From Syntrophaceae bacterium UBA7520 (lineage in GTDB: Bacteria > Desulfobacterota > Syntrophia > Syntrophales > Smithellaceae): DNA of 53,392 nt. The DNA lies in the NCBI GenBank assembly GCA_002478265.1, contig DLNC01000017.1, forward strand, positions 1 through 53,392, given 5' to 3'. Positions 1 through 8,118 of this stretch are shown here, piece after piece. How positions within the stretch are numbered: position 1 is the first letter of the stretch; every line of letters starts with the position of its first letter. The position numbers and the translations under genes were made by a program. The notes under the pieces were generated by a model. The model was not told the origin of the DNA, did no database searches, and was given only the letters and a program-made list of their open reading frames with translations.

Positions 1-89
1 ACTTTTCTATTTGCTACTAACATTTATTTCTGGCTTATTATCAGTAATTTTACACAAAGAGTATATAATCTTTTCCCACTATATCCTGT

Positions 90-118
90 TTGACAAAAGC
101 GCGTACTTTGTAATAAGT
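90..118 (+). promoter_or_regulatory. Possible promoter for hom
   Basis: A perfect TTGACA lies at 90-95. At a 17-base spacing the -10 would be ATAAGT (113-118), which is poor. TGTAAT (109-114) is a better -10 match but sits only 13 bases away. It is the only promoter-like element in the 164 bases before hom, so it is offered as a weak candidate. Frame 1 is open from the window edge to a TGA at 91-93 and could be the tail of an upstream gene; that cannot be judged here. Confidence 0.3.
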
Positions 119-164
119 AAACACACTTAAATTATTTAAAAAACAGTGTTTCTAGGCAAGAAAT

Positions 165-1475
165 ATGGATAAAATCAATATCGGCTTGATCGGGTTGGGG
201 AATATCGGCACAGGCGTGGTTAAACTCTTACAGGAAAATGAGGGAATTATCACGGAAAGGCTTGGCGCTAAACTTGCCTTAAAGAAAATCGCCGATATTG
301 ATGTAAATACTCCGCGCGCGGTAAAAGTTGATAAAAATAGAATTACTACAGACGCGCGCGAAGTCATCAACGACCCGGAAATTTCCATTATCATCGAACT
401 GATCGGCGGTTATGAACCGGCGCGGACTTTATTGCTGGAGGCTATTAGCCAGCAAAAAAACGTTGTCACCGCAAATAAGGCGCTTTTAGCCAAGCACGGT
501 AATGAAATCTTTCAGGCGGCACAAAAAAATGGGGTGGATATCGGCTTTGAAGCCAGCGTAGGCGGGACAATCCCCATTATTAAAACGCTGAAAGAATCGC
601 TGGTTGCCAATAAAATTAATTCTATTTTGGGCATTATGAACGGCACGGCTAATTTTATTCTAACCAAAATGACCGACGAGGGTAAAATGTTCGATGTCGT
701 TTTGAAAGAAGCGCAAAAACTGGGCTTTGCCGAAGCGGATCCCACTTTTGACATTGAAGGCATTGATACCGCCCATAAAATGGCGATCATCCTTTCTCTG
801 GCTTATGGGAAAAAAGTAAACTTGGATGATATCTATGTAGAGGGTATCAGCAGGATTACCGGAGAAGATATAGCCTTTGCCAAGGAACTTGGTTACCGGA
901 TTAAACTTTTAGCGATTGCGATGTTGAAAAAAGACACAGTAGAGGCGCGCATTCATCCGACGATGATTTCTTCATCCCATTTGATTGCCAATGTGAATCA
1001 GAATTACAACGCTTTTCATATTATGGGCGACGCTGCCGGACCAGTTTTTCTTTTTGGCCAGGGCGCGGGCATGCTGCCAACGGCCAGCGCCGTGTTCAGT
1101 GATATCATTGACTTGTCCCGCAATATTCTGAAAGGCGTTTCCGGGAGAGTTCCCCTGCGGTCGATTAGCGAAGCAGAAATGAAAACGATATCGCTCGTTC
1201 CCATGGAGGAAATTAAAACAAGGTATTATTTCCGTTTTTCCGCGGTGGACCGTCCGGGTGTTCTTTCCAAAATTTCCGGGATACTGGGTGAAAATAATAT
1301 CAGTATCGCCACTGTTATTCAAAAGGCGCGCATTGAAAACAGTGCTGTGCCGATTGTGATGACAACCTATGAGGCAAAAGAAAAAAACGTGCGTGAGGCG
1401 CTGAAAAAAATAGACAAACTTGACGTGGTGATGGATAAAACTATGCTGATACGCATCGAAGATGAACTCCATTAA
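165..1475 (+). CDS. hom: Homoserine dehydrogenase
   Basis: Catalyses NAD(P)H-dependent reduction of aspartate semialdehyde to homoserine in threonine/methionine synthesis; cytosolic. The 436-residue chain has an N-terminal Rossmann motif (GLGNIG, residues 10-15). The family signature follows around residues 155-210 (MNGTANFIL, then FAEADPTFDIEGIDTAHK). A C-terminal ACT domain spans roughly 354-430 (FSAVDRPGVLSKISGILGE) and normally gives allosteric threonine inhibition. Length and domain order are typical of the long bacterial form. The ATG at 165 follows a weak AGGCAAG. The next gene starts 21 bases downstream and is probably cotranscribed, which matters for that gene's function. Confidence 0.97.
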   Translation: MDKINIGLIGLGNIGTGVVKLLQENEGIITERLGAKLALKKIADIDVNTPRAVKVDKNRITTDAREVINDPEISIIIELIGGYEPARTLLLEAISQQKNVVTANKALLAKHGNEIFQAAQKNGVDIGFEASVGGTIPIIKTLKESLVANKINSILGIMNGTANFILTKMTDEGKMFDVVLKEAQKLGFAEADPTFDIEGIDTAHKMAIILSLAYGKKVNLDDIYVEGISRITGEDIAFAKELGYRIKLLAIAMLKKDTVEARIHPTMISSSHLIANVNQNYNAFHIMGDAAGPVFLFGQGAGMLPTASAVFSDIIDLSRNILKGVSGRVPLRSISEAEMKTISLVPMEEIKTRYYFRFSAVDRPGVLSKISGILGENNISIATVIQKARIENSAVPIVMTTYEAKEKNVREALKKIDKLDVVMDKTMLIRIEDELH

Positions 1476-1496
1476 TAAAAGCAGAATCTTTTTCCT

Positions 1497-2723
1497 ATGA
1501 AGTATGTAGTATTGCTCGGTGACGGCATGGCCGATTACCCGACTGAAAAATTAGGAGGGAAAACACCTCTCCAGTGCGCCTTTACGCCGCACCTGGATCA
1601 TATTGCTGCGTTGGGCACCCTTGGTCTGGTGGATACAATTCCTTCCGGGATGACTCCGGGCAGTGATGTGGCCACGCTGAGCGTTTTAGGCTATGATCCC
1701 GCGCAGAATTACACCGGACGTGGGCCTTTGGAAGCCGCCAGCATTGGTATAAATCTCGGGCCGGATGATATTGCCTATCGCTGCAATCTGGTAACCATCA
1801 GCCAAAAAGATTCTCCGGAAGCATTAATGGATGACTTTACCGCCGGACATATATCCAGCCGTGAAGCTAGAGAAATTATCCTCGATATCAACAGCGTGCT
1901 TGGTTCCGATAAGTTTCAGTTTTATCCTGGCGTTGGCTACCGGCATCTTTTGGTTTGGCGTCATGGTTCAGCTGCGCCGCGGACAACTCCGCCGCATGAT
2001 ATCATCGGTAAGCGGATTTCCGAATATCTGCCGCACGGTGAAGGCGCTGATGATATAAATGAGCTTATGCAAAAGACAGCGGATGTTCTTTTCAATCATC
2101 CGGTTAATCTGGACAGGGAAAGAGCCGGGAAAAAAACAGCCAATTTAATCTGGCTGTGGGGGCAGGGGAAAAAACCGCAACTTATCCCGCTGACACAAAA
2201 ATATGACATTCATGGAGGCATGATTTCCGCAGTAGACCTCCTTAAGGGTATCGGCTCCCTGGCCGGTCTGAAAGTTCTTAATGTTGAAGGAGCCACCGGT
2301 TATATTGATACGAATTACGAAGGCAAAGCCAAAATGGCCTTGGAGGCCTTAAAATTCATGGACTTTGTTTTCTTGCATCTGGAAGCTCCTGATGAAATGG
2401 GGCATGAGGGAAATGCGGAAGGAAAAATTAAAGCGATCGAATTTTTCGACGAAAGGATTGTCGGTACTATTTTAAACAAGATCAGTGTTTTCGGCGATTA
2501 TCGTTTAATCGTGCTCAGCGATCATCCGACACCGCTGGATATTAGGACGCATGTGAGCGATCCCAGTCCATTTGCCGTGCTGTCTTCAATAAAAGACGAA
2601 AACATCTCCTCTGGCCTTGTTTTTACCGAGGAAAACGCCAAAAGGACAGGGGTATTTATATCTCCCGGTCATACGCTGATGCAGAAATTTATACAGGATT
2701 GGAAGGATTTTGTCGGCAGATAA
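1497..2723 (+). CDS. ApgM-type phosphoglycerate mutase family protein; candidate homoserine kinase
   Basis: A 408-residue member of the alkaline-phosphatase superfamily, cofactor-independent phosphoglycerate mutase branch of the archaeal ApgM type. The N-terminus LLGDGMADYP carries the first metal-binding Asp. MTPGSDVATLSVLGYDP holds the catalytic Ser region, and LEAPDEMGHEGN and LSDHPTPLDIRTHVSDP hold the C-terminal metal ligands. By fold it would interconvert 2- and 3-phosphoglycerate. A subgroup of this family found next to homoserine dehydrogenase has been proposed to be a homoserine kinase. Here it sits 21 bases after hom and no ThrB-type kinase is visible, so that role is a serious alternative. 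Family membership is certain; the reaction is not. Its 3' end overlaps the following gene by 14 bases. Confidence 0.9.
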   Translation: MKYVVLLGDGMADYPTEKLGGKTPLQCAFTPHLDHIAALGTLGLVDTIPSGMTPGSDVATLSVLGYDPAQNYTGRGPLEAASIGINLGPDDIAYRCNLVTISQKDSPEALMDDFTAGHISSREAREIILDINSVLGSDKFQFYPGVGYRHLLVWRHGSAAPRTTPPHDIIGKRISEYLPHGEGADDINELMQKTADVLFNHPVNLDRERAGKKTANLIWLWGQGKKPQLIPLTQKYDIHGGMISAVDLLKGIGSLAGLKVLNVEGATGYIDTNYEGKAKMALEALKFMDFVFLHLEAPDEMGHEGNAEGKIKAIEFFDERIVGTILNKISVFGDYRLIVLSDHPTPLDIRTHVSDPSPFAVLSSIKDENISSGLVFTEENAKRTGVFISPGHTLMQKFIQDWKDFVGR

Positions 2724-3129
2724 TTTAACCACGATCCGTGTGATATACGGAGATACCGACGCTATGGGGATCGTTTATCACACGAATTACATAAAATGGT
2801 TTGAGGTGGGTCGTAACGAACTGATGCGCAAGTTGGGCGTGGCCTATGCGGAGATGGAGAAATTCGGCATTCATCTTCCATTAACCAGAGTTGGCTGTCA
2901 TTATCTGCTACCGGCCAAATATGATGATTTGCTGGTTATCGAAACGGAGCTAGACTATATCAAGCGGGCAAGTCTGAAATTTAATTCGCGCATCTGGGAC
3001 GAAAAAAAGCAAAACTTGCTGGTGGAAGGATACACTGTCCATGCCTGCGTAAACCGCGAAGGCAAGGTTTTGAGAATTCCACAGCAAATTCACGAATTAT
3101 TGAGCAAATATAATAATAAAGGGGAATGA
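2710..3129 (+). CDS. Acyl-CoA thioesterase, 4HBT/YbgC family
   Basis: A 139-residue hotdog-fold thioesterase that would hydrolyse acyl-CoA thioesters in the cytosol. The signature RVIYGDTDAMGIVYHTNY carries the presumed catalytic Asp (residue 17), with His24 in the usual YHxNY box. The WFEVGRNELMR helix follows. The chosen start is TTG at 2710, inside the end of the upstream gene and just behind GGAAGG (2701-2706). A GTG at 2740 would cut away the strand preceding the active site and is less likely. The overlap indicates translational coupling. Family members include YbgC of the Tol-Pal cluster and 4-hydroxybenzoyl-CoA thioesterases; the substrate cannot be read from sequence. Confidence 0.9.
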   Translation: MSADNLTTIRVIYGDTDAMGIVYHTNYIKWFEVGRNELMRKLGVAYAEMEKFGIHLPLTRVGCHYLLPAKYDDLLVIETELDYIKRASLKFNSRIWDEKKQNLLVEGYTVHACVNREGKVLRIPQQIHELLSKYNNKGE

Positions 3130-3130
3130 A

Positions 3131-3808
3131 ATGTCCAAATTATCCAAAAGAGAGCTGAAAGAACCTGATGCCTTTCAAGCCACAGTGACTAAAGTCATCG
3201 AATACATCGAGGAAAACAAAACGCGTTTTTATGTCAGCGCCACGGCGGCGCTGGCGGCGATTGTGATTGCCGTCGGCATCTATCTGTATTGGAATAATTA
3301 CCAGACCAGCGCCACCCAGATTTATACAAAAGCGCAAAACAGCTTGCTGCAGGGCATGTATAATCCTGCGGCGGCGGATGAAGCGGCAAAAACCTTTCAT
3401 GAGTTGATCGATAAATATCCGCACAGCTGGAGCGCGCGCATGGCTCATTATCACTTGGGCAATATTTATTACAAAAAAGGCGAACTGGACAACGCTATTG
3501 ACAGTTATAAAAAATTTGTAGCAGCAGTTAAGTCAGATGAAGCAGGGATAAAATTTTTGGCGCTTAGCTCATTGGGATATTGCTATGAAGCAAGAAAAGA
3601 TTACAAATCAGCTCTGGAGTATTTTGAAAAGGCGCAGAAAACAAAAAATATCGGGTTCGAATCAATCGGTTATAGGAATGTCGCCAGAATTTATGAACTT
3701 ATGGGCGACAAAAAGAAAGCGCTGGAGAATTATAAGATTGCGCTGCAGAGAAATATCGATCCATCCATGGATCTTTTCATCAAACGAAAGATATCTTCTT
3801 TGAGTTGA
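3131..3808 (+). CDS. Membrane-anchored tetratricopeptide repeat protein (YfgM-like)
   Basis: 225 residues with a charged cytosolic N-terminus, one membrane segment around residues 33-55 (alanine-rich, ending IYLYW), and an extracytoplasmic domain of TPR repeats. The repeats are recognisable by HYHLGNIYYKKGELDNAIDSY, LGYCYEARKDYKSALEYF and NVARIYELMGDKKKALENY. The layout matches YfgM/TPR_21-type proteins that sit in the inner membrane and bind periplasmic or envelope partners. The ATG at 3131 follows GGGGA and starts one base after the previous stop, so it belongs to the same operon. No enzymatic role is implied and the partner is unknown. Confidence 0.85.
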   Translation: MSKLSKRELKEPDAFQATVTKVIEYIEENKTRFYVSATAALAAIVIAVGIYLYWNNYQTSATQIYTKAQNSLLQGMYNPAAADEAAKTFHELIDKYPHSWSARMAHYHLGNIYYKKGELDNAIDSYKKFVAAVKSDEAGIKFLALSSLGYCYEARKDYKSALEYFEKAQKTKNIGFESIGYRNVARIYELMGDKKKALENYKIALQRNIDPSMDLFIKRKISSLS

Positions 3809-3827
3809 TTAGTCAGGAGAATAGTAT

Positions 3828-5588
3828 TTGAAAGTTTTAATGTCCGGAAATGAAGCGATTGCCCGCGGCGCTTATGAGGCGGGCGTAAGGTTTGCCGCCG
3901 CGTATCCCGGCACGCCGAGCACGGAAATACTGGAGGAATTTTCCAAGTATGAGGGAGTTTATGCCGAATGGTCACCCAATGAAAAAGTAGCCGTGGAAGT
4001 GGCCATCGGCGCCGCGCTGGCCGGCGAAAAGGCCATGGCGGTAATGAAACATGTGGGAGTGAACGTGGCGGCCGATCCGATATTTACGGTCAGCTACACG
4101 GGAACAAACAGCGCGCTGGTCATTGTGAGCGCGGACGATCCTTCGCTACATAGTTCGCAAAACGAGCAGGATAACCGCAATTACGCCAAATTCGCCAAAA
4201 TTCCCATGTTGGAACCTGCTGACGCGCACGAAGCTAAAGAATACGTCAAAATTGCTTTCGCCTTGAGCAAAAAATTTGATACCCCGGTTTTTCTGCGTTC
4301 CACAACCAGGGTTTCTCATTCCAAAGCTATCGTAAAATTAGGCAAGCCAGCAGTCTATCAGGATAAGACCGCCATTGCTTTTAATGCGGAAAAATATGTG
4401 ATGGTACCGGCGCTGGCGCGTCTGCGGCGCATTGAGGTGGAAAAACGGCTGGAAAAATTAAGGCAATACGCGGAAACCTTCCGGGAAAACAAAATGGAGA
4501 TTAATGACCGCCGTGTCGGGGTCATTACGGCGGGCATGCCTTATAACTACGCTAAAGAAGTTTTCCCTGATTATTCCTATCTCAAGCTGGGGATGGTCTA
4601 TCCGCTGCCGGAAAAACTCATCAGAAATTTTGCCAAAAAAGTGAAAAAGCTTTATGTCGTGGAGGAACTCGATCCTTATCTCGAAGAGCAAATAAAGGCG
4701 ATGGGAATCAAGGTTACAGGAAAAGAAATTTTCCCTTACACCAATGAATTTGACCCCGGCATCATCGAAAATGCGATAAAAAAACATCTTAAAGGCAGGA
4801 GGTTTTCTGCCCAGACTATCCCCAGTCGTCCGCCCAATCTCTGCCCGGGTTGTCCGCACCGCGGGTTATTTTACGTTCTCGGCAGGCAAAAAGTTTTTGT
4901 CACCGGCGATATCGGCTGCTACACGCTTTCTTACATGAAACCGCTGTCTGGTTTGCATTCCTGTATCTGCATGGGCGCGAGTGTCGGCATGGCGCACGGT
5001 ATGAGCAAGGCGCTTAAGGAAAAAGGGAAGGGGAAAATTGTCGGCGTTATCGGGGATTCAACATTCGTGCATTCCGGCATAACGCCTCTTTTGAACATGG
5101 CCTACAATAAAAGCGAGGCACTGATAATTATTTGCGATAACAGCACTACCGCCATGACGGGCATGCAGGAACACCCTGGCACGGGTTATACACTTCAGGG
5201 CCAGCGTACAAAACAACTTGATCTAAAGCTTTTAGTATCTTCTCTAGGTATTGATAATATAAAGGTTATTGATCCATACAATTTGAAGGACACAAAAGAG
5301 GCTATCCGGGAAGAATTGTCCAAAGCCGGTCCCTCGGTAATTATTTCTCAGCGTGGGTGCGTGCTGTTCAAAAGGAAAAACTACTCCACCGAAAAACCGC
5401 TGAAAATTGACGCGGAAAAATGCACCGGCTGCAAGGCGTGTCTTGGTTTGGGTTGTCCTGCGATTTCTTGGCAAAACGCAGCGGCATCGGATGGTAGCAA
5501 ACGCAAGGGGAATTCTTTGATTGATGAGGGTCTTTGTACCGGATGTGGCATTTGTGCGCAAGTATGCAAGTTTGAAGCAATTTTATAA
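3828..5588 (+). CDS. iorA: Indolepyruvate:ferredoxin oxidoreductase, alpha subunit
   Basis: Large subunit of the oxygen-sensitive enzyme that oxidatively decarboxylates aryl pyruvates to aryl-acetyl-CoA while reducing ferredoxin. The 586 residues show the pyruvate:ferredoxin oxidoreductase-like N-terminal domain (MSGNEAIARGAYEAGVRFAA, then AAYPGTPSTEI). A TPP-binding core follows (CPGCPHRG, GDIGCYTL, GDSTFVHSGI, DNSTTAMTGMQEHPGTG). The C-terminal ferredoxin domain carries two cysteine clusters (CTGCKACLGLGCP and CTGCGICAQVCKFEAI). The start is TTG at 3828, seven bases after CAGGAGA; the ATG at 3840 would remove the conserved first residues. It pairs with the next gene. In anaerobes it serves amino-acid fermentation or, in reverse, amino-acid synthesis from aryl acids. 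Confidence 0.96.
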   Translation: MKVLMSGNEAIARGAYEAGVRFAAAYPGTPSTEILEEFSKYEGVYAEWSPNEKVAVEVAIGAALAGEKAMAVMKHVGVNVAADPIFTVSYTGTNSALVIVSADDPSLHSSQNEQDNRNYAKFAKIPMLEPADAHEAKEYVKIAFALSKKFDTPVFLRSTTRVSHSKAIVKLGKPAVYQDKTAIAFNAEKYVMVPALARLRRIEVEKRLEKLRQYAETFRENKMEINDRRVGVITAGMPYNYAKEVFPDYSYLKLGMVYPLPEKLIRNFAKKVKKLYVVEELDPYLEEQIKAMGIKVTGKEIFPYTNEFDPGIIENAIKKHLKGRRFSAQTIPSRPPNLCPGCPHRGLFYVLGRQKVFVTGDIGCYTLSYMKPLSGLHSCICMGASVGMAHGMSKALKEKGKGKIVGVIGDSTFVHSGITPLLNMAYNKSEALIIICDNSTTAMTGMQEHPGTGYTLQGQRTKQLDLKLLVSSLGIDNIKVIDPYNLKDTKEAIREELSKAGPSVIISQRGCVLFKRKNYSTEKPLKIDAEKCTGCKACLGLGCPAISWQNAAASDGSKRKGNSLIDEGLCTGCGICAQVCKFEAIL

Positions 5589-5605
5589 TAATATTGGGTC
5601 ACTAC

Positions 5606-6190
5606 ATGATTAAAAAAAGTGAAGTTACGAGCATATTATTGGCTGGAGTAGGGGGACAGGGAATCCTTAAAGCCAGTGATATTATGTGCGAAGTGTTAAT
5701 GGCGGCAGGTTGCGATGTCAAAAAAAGCGAAGTACACGGCATGGCGCAGCGCGGCGGTTGCGTGACCAGCCATGTGCGCTATGGCCATAAAGTATATTCG
5801 CCCCTGGAAAAGGCAGGCAGCGTTAACGTTCTTCTGTCTTTTGAAAAAATGGAAGTATTGCGCTATCTGCATTATTTAGACACTGAATCGGCAATTATCG
5901 TTAACAGCGAAAAGATCAATCCGCCGGCGGTAAATATCGGTGCTTCACATTATCCTGTTGATTTTATTGATAATTTACAAAAGAAATTTCGCCTGGTGCA
6001 GGAAATTGATGCCGCAACTTTGGCTAAAAAAGCCGGAAGTATTAAAACGGCGAATATCGTTTTGCTCGGAGCATTATCAAAACTAATGGATATAGATTTT
6101 AAAATTTGGCTAAAAATAATAGAAATTTCTTTTCCCGAAAAGCTGGTTAAAATGAATATTGACGCTTTTCAAATGGGAATTAATGCCTAA
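5606..6190 (+). CDS. iorB: Indolepyruvate:ferredoxin oxidoreductase, beta subunit
   Basis: Gamma-domain partner of IorA, here about 194 residues. The N-terminus SILLAGVGGQGILKASDI is the family's glycine-rich motif, followed by KKSEVHGMAQRGGCVTSHVR, which is typical of POR gamma-type subunits. It lies 17 bases after iorA. The ATG at 5606 is preferred because it puts MIKKSEVTSILLAG at the usual distance from the motif. An in-frame TTG at 5594 would add four residues; neither start has a strong ribosome site. Together the two genes form the complete two-subunit enzyme. Confidence 0.94.
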   Translation: MIKKSEVTSILLAGVGGQGILKASDIMCEVLMAAGCDVKKSEVHGMAQRGGCVTSHVRYGHKVYSPLEKAGSVNVLLSFEKMEVLRYLHYLDTESAIIVNSEKINPPAVNIGASHYPVDFIDNLQKKFRLVQEIDAATLAKKAGSIKTANIVLLGALSKLMDIDFKIWLKIIEISFPEKLVKMNIDAFQMGINA

Positions 6191-6232
6191 ATTACTACAT
6201 AATTCAATTTATTAGGATGATAAATTAAAGTT

Positions 6233-7192
6233 ATGGCCGAGGATTATTATCAGATATTAGGCGTGGATAAAAAAGCATCTGCGGACGAAATAAAAAAGGC
6301 TTATCGTAAGCTTGCCGTCAAGTGGCATCCGGATAAAAATCCGAACAATAAAATAGCAGAAGAAAAATTCAAAAAAATTAGCGAAGCTTACGCGGTATTG
6401 AGTGACCCGCAGAAGCGGCAGCAATATGACACTTTCGGGTCGGCTGATCAATTCCGCCAGCAATATTCCCAGGAAGACATTTTCCGTGGCTTTGATTTGG
6501 ACGAAATCCTGCGGAGTTTCGGTTTTGGCGGTATCAGGGGAGGCAGAACGACATTTAGAACCGGCAGAAGGGGAAGCGGTGGATTTCAGCAATATGACGA
6601 TCCTTTTGCCGATTTATTCGGCTCGATGGGCGGCGCTGCCGGCGGACGTCAATATGCTCAGACACCGCAAAAAGGCCAGGATGCTGAGTATAACCTATCG
6701 ATATCATTGGAAGAATCTGTATTCGGGGCAGATAAGAAAATTTCTTTTCAAATTGAGAACCGTGTCGAAGACATCAACGTCAAAATACCTCCCGGAATCA
6801 GTACCGGTAAAAAGCTGCGCTTACCCGGTAAAGGCTTATCCGGCTATAATGGCGGACCGAACGGCGATTTATACCTAAACATCAATGTCTTGCCCCATCC
6901 AATATTTGCCCGTGACGGCAATGATTTATATGTTGAAAAAACCATTAAATTCACTCAGGCGGCGCTAGGAACAACCATAGATGTTCCGACGCTCGATGGT
7001 TCTACAAAAAGGCTCAAAATTAGCCCCGGAACGCAGAACAATACCAAGATAAGAATGAAAGGATTTGGCGTTCCCGGATTAAAAGGCGCGGCCAAGGGAG
7101 ATCAGTATGTTAAGATCAACGTGGAAGTTCCCAATAAACTTACCGATCGTCAGGCAAAACTCATCAAACAGTTAGCGGAAGAAGGCATTTAG
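6233..7192 (+). CDS. DnaJ-family co-chaperone, CbpA type
   Basis: A 319-residue Hsp40. The J domain covers residues 3-68 with HPD at 32-34, which stimulates DnaK ATPase. A Gly/Phe-rich linker follows (about 75-150, including FGFGGIRGGRTTFRTG). Two C-terminal substrate-binding barrels begin near 160 (QDAEYNLSISLEESVFGADK, then VKIPPGISTGKKLRLPGKG). The four CxxCxGxG zinc repeats of DnaJ proper are absent, so this is a class B (CbpA-like) protein. The ATG at 6233 has only a weak upstream AGGATGA. It is the last + strand gene before a convergent junction. Confidence 0.93.
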   Translation: MAEDYYQILGVDKKASADEIKKAYRKLAVKWHPDKNPNNKIAEEKFKKISEAYAVLSDPQKRQQYDTFGSADQFRQQYSQEDIFRGFDLDEILRSFGFGGIRGGRTTFRTGRRGSGGFQQYDDPFADLFGSMGGAAGGRQYAQTPQKGQDAEYNLSISLEESVFGADKKISFQIENRVEDINVKIPPGISTGKKLRLPGKGLSGYNGGPNGDLYLNINVLPHPIFARDGNDLYVEKTIKFTQAALGTTIDVPTLDGSTKRLKISPGTQNNTKIRMKGFGVPGLKGAAKGDQYVKINVEVPNKLTDRQAKLIKQLAEEGI

Positions 7193-7358
7193 AAATTGCA
7201 AATATTACGCCTTAAGCTGAAACAATATTACAATCAGCAATTTTCATAAAAATTAATTTTATTAGATTTATATCGAGAGCGTTAATCTTAGATAAATTAC
7301 GTCCTATAAGATATGTTATGTAAACATTGTTTATAATATATGGTTTTTTTTGGTTTTC

Positions 7359-8096
7359 CTATACCAATCTAACATCGCCGATTACACCCATTTCTTTACC
7401 GATAATAATGATTATGCCGAGAATTCCCTTTATTTGCATGCCAAAATGGAGAGCTTTTTTAATGTCGTTTTTGCTTTTTACATTATTCCCTATGGCGGAG
7501 GCGGCGGCATCGGCCAGCGTCGTTGATTTGGAAATAACGCAGACCGCGTCGGCTTTGCCTAGACTTATTGAGGGACCTACTGTGCCCGATGAGGTACAGA
7601 TACCAAGCGGCGTTTTTTCCGGCTCAACCAGAAAATTAACTTTATAACTTAAAGGTGATTCGCCGGCAAAAACGGACACGGTAAGGTTATCTTTCGCTTT
7701 TAAAAAAATATCACCTCCGTTTTCAATGATCAGCGTTTGCGCGTAATCAGAAATATCTTTACCTACGAATTCAGCGACGGCACCCGCGACTGACGCCATC
7801 GGCCCTACTCCGGCCAGTGCGCTTTTTTCCAACATGTCCCGCACAATAGGCGGCGCCAGATTATCAAGAGGCAACGGTGCCAGCGAGGTGAGAAAGTGCG
7901 GATTTATTTTGATATAATTTTCCAGAAGCGAACGGTGATTGATGAGAGCTCTTTCCGCCGTTGCGGCCAGATTGACATCACTGCTGATAAAAAGATCGCT
8001 TTGGGCGATAACGACTTTGTATGATTGAAGATTGTCTTTAGATATTAAATTTCTATATGTTCGTTCCTCATATTTTACTTTAGGTGAAAATATCAT
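7359..8096 (-). CDS. UPF0280 family protein (ApbE-like fold)
   Basis: 245 residues matching the UPF0280 family, which is known from methanogens and deltaproteobacteria and is structurally related to the ApbE flavin-transferase fold. Visible landmarks are GVGPMASVAGAVAEFVG, the IIENGGDIFLK box, LGICTSSGTVGPS and KADAVCVISKSTTLADAAAS. The serine/glycine-rich CTSSGTVGPS strip is the most conserved part. The biochemical role is unestablished; FMN or flavin handling is a guess from fold only. It lies 22 bases downstream of dnaE on the same strand, so it is probably the distal gene of that operon. It converges with dnaJ across a 166-base AT-rich gap with no clear terminator. Confidence 0.85.
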   Translation of the reverse strand: MIFSPKVKYEERTYRNLISKDNLQSYKVVIAQSDLFISSDVNLAATAERALINHRSLLENYIKINPHFLTSLAPLPLDNLAPPIVRDMLEKSALAGVGPMASVAGAVAEFVGKDISDYAQTLIIENGGDIFLKAKDNLTVSVFAGESPLSYKVNFLVEPEKTPLGICTSSGTVGPSISLGKADAVCVISKSTTLADAAASAIGNNVKSKNDIKKALHFGMQIKGILGIIIIIGKEMGVIGDVRLV

Positions 8097-8118
8097 TGGA
8101 AATTACCGAAAATTGCCG

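Noticed and set aside
1..93. Open frame 1 from the window edge to a TGA at 91-93
   Set aside because: Thirty hydrophobic codons might be the tail of an upstream gene, but nothing identifies it and AT-rich sequence often yields such frames.
7327..7647. A + strand ORF overlapping the UPF0280 gene
   Set aside because: Its protein is hydrophobic and low in complexity. The minus strand shows clear UPF0280 motifs over the same bases, so it is a shadow frame.
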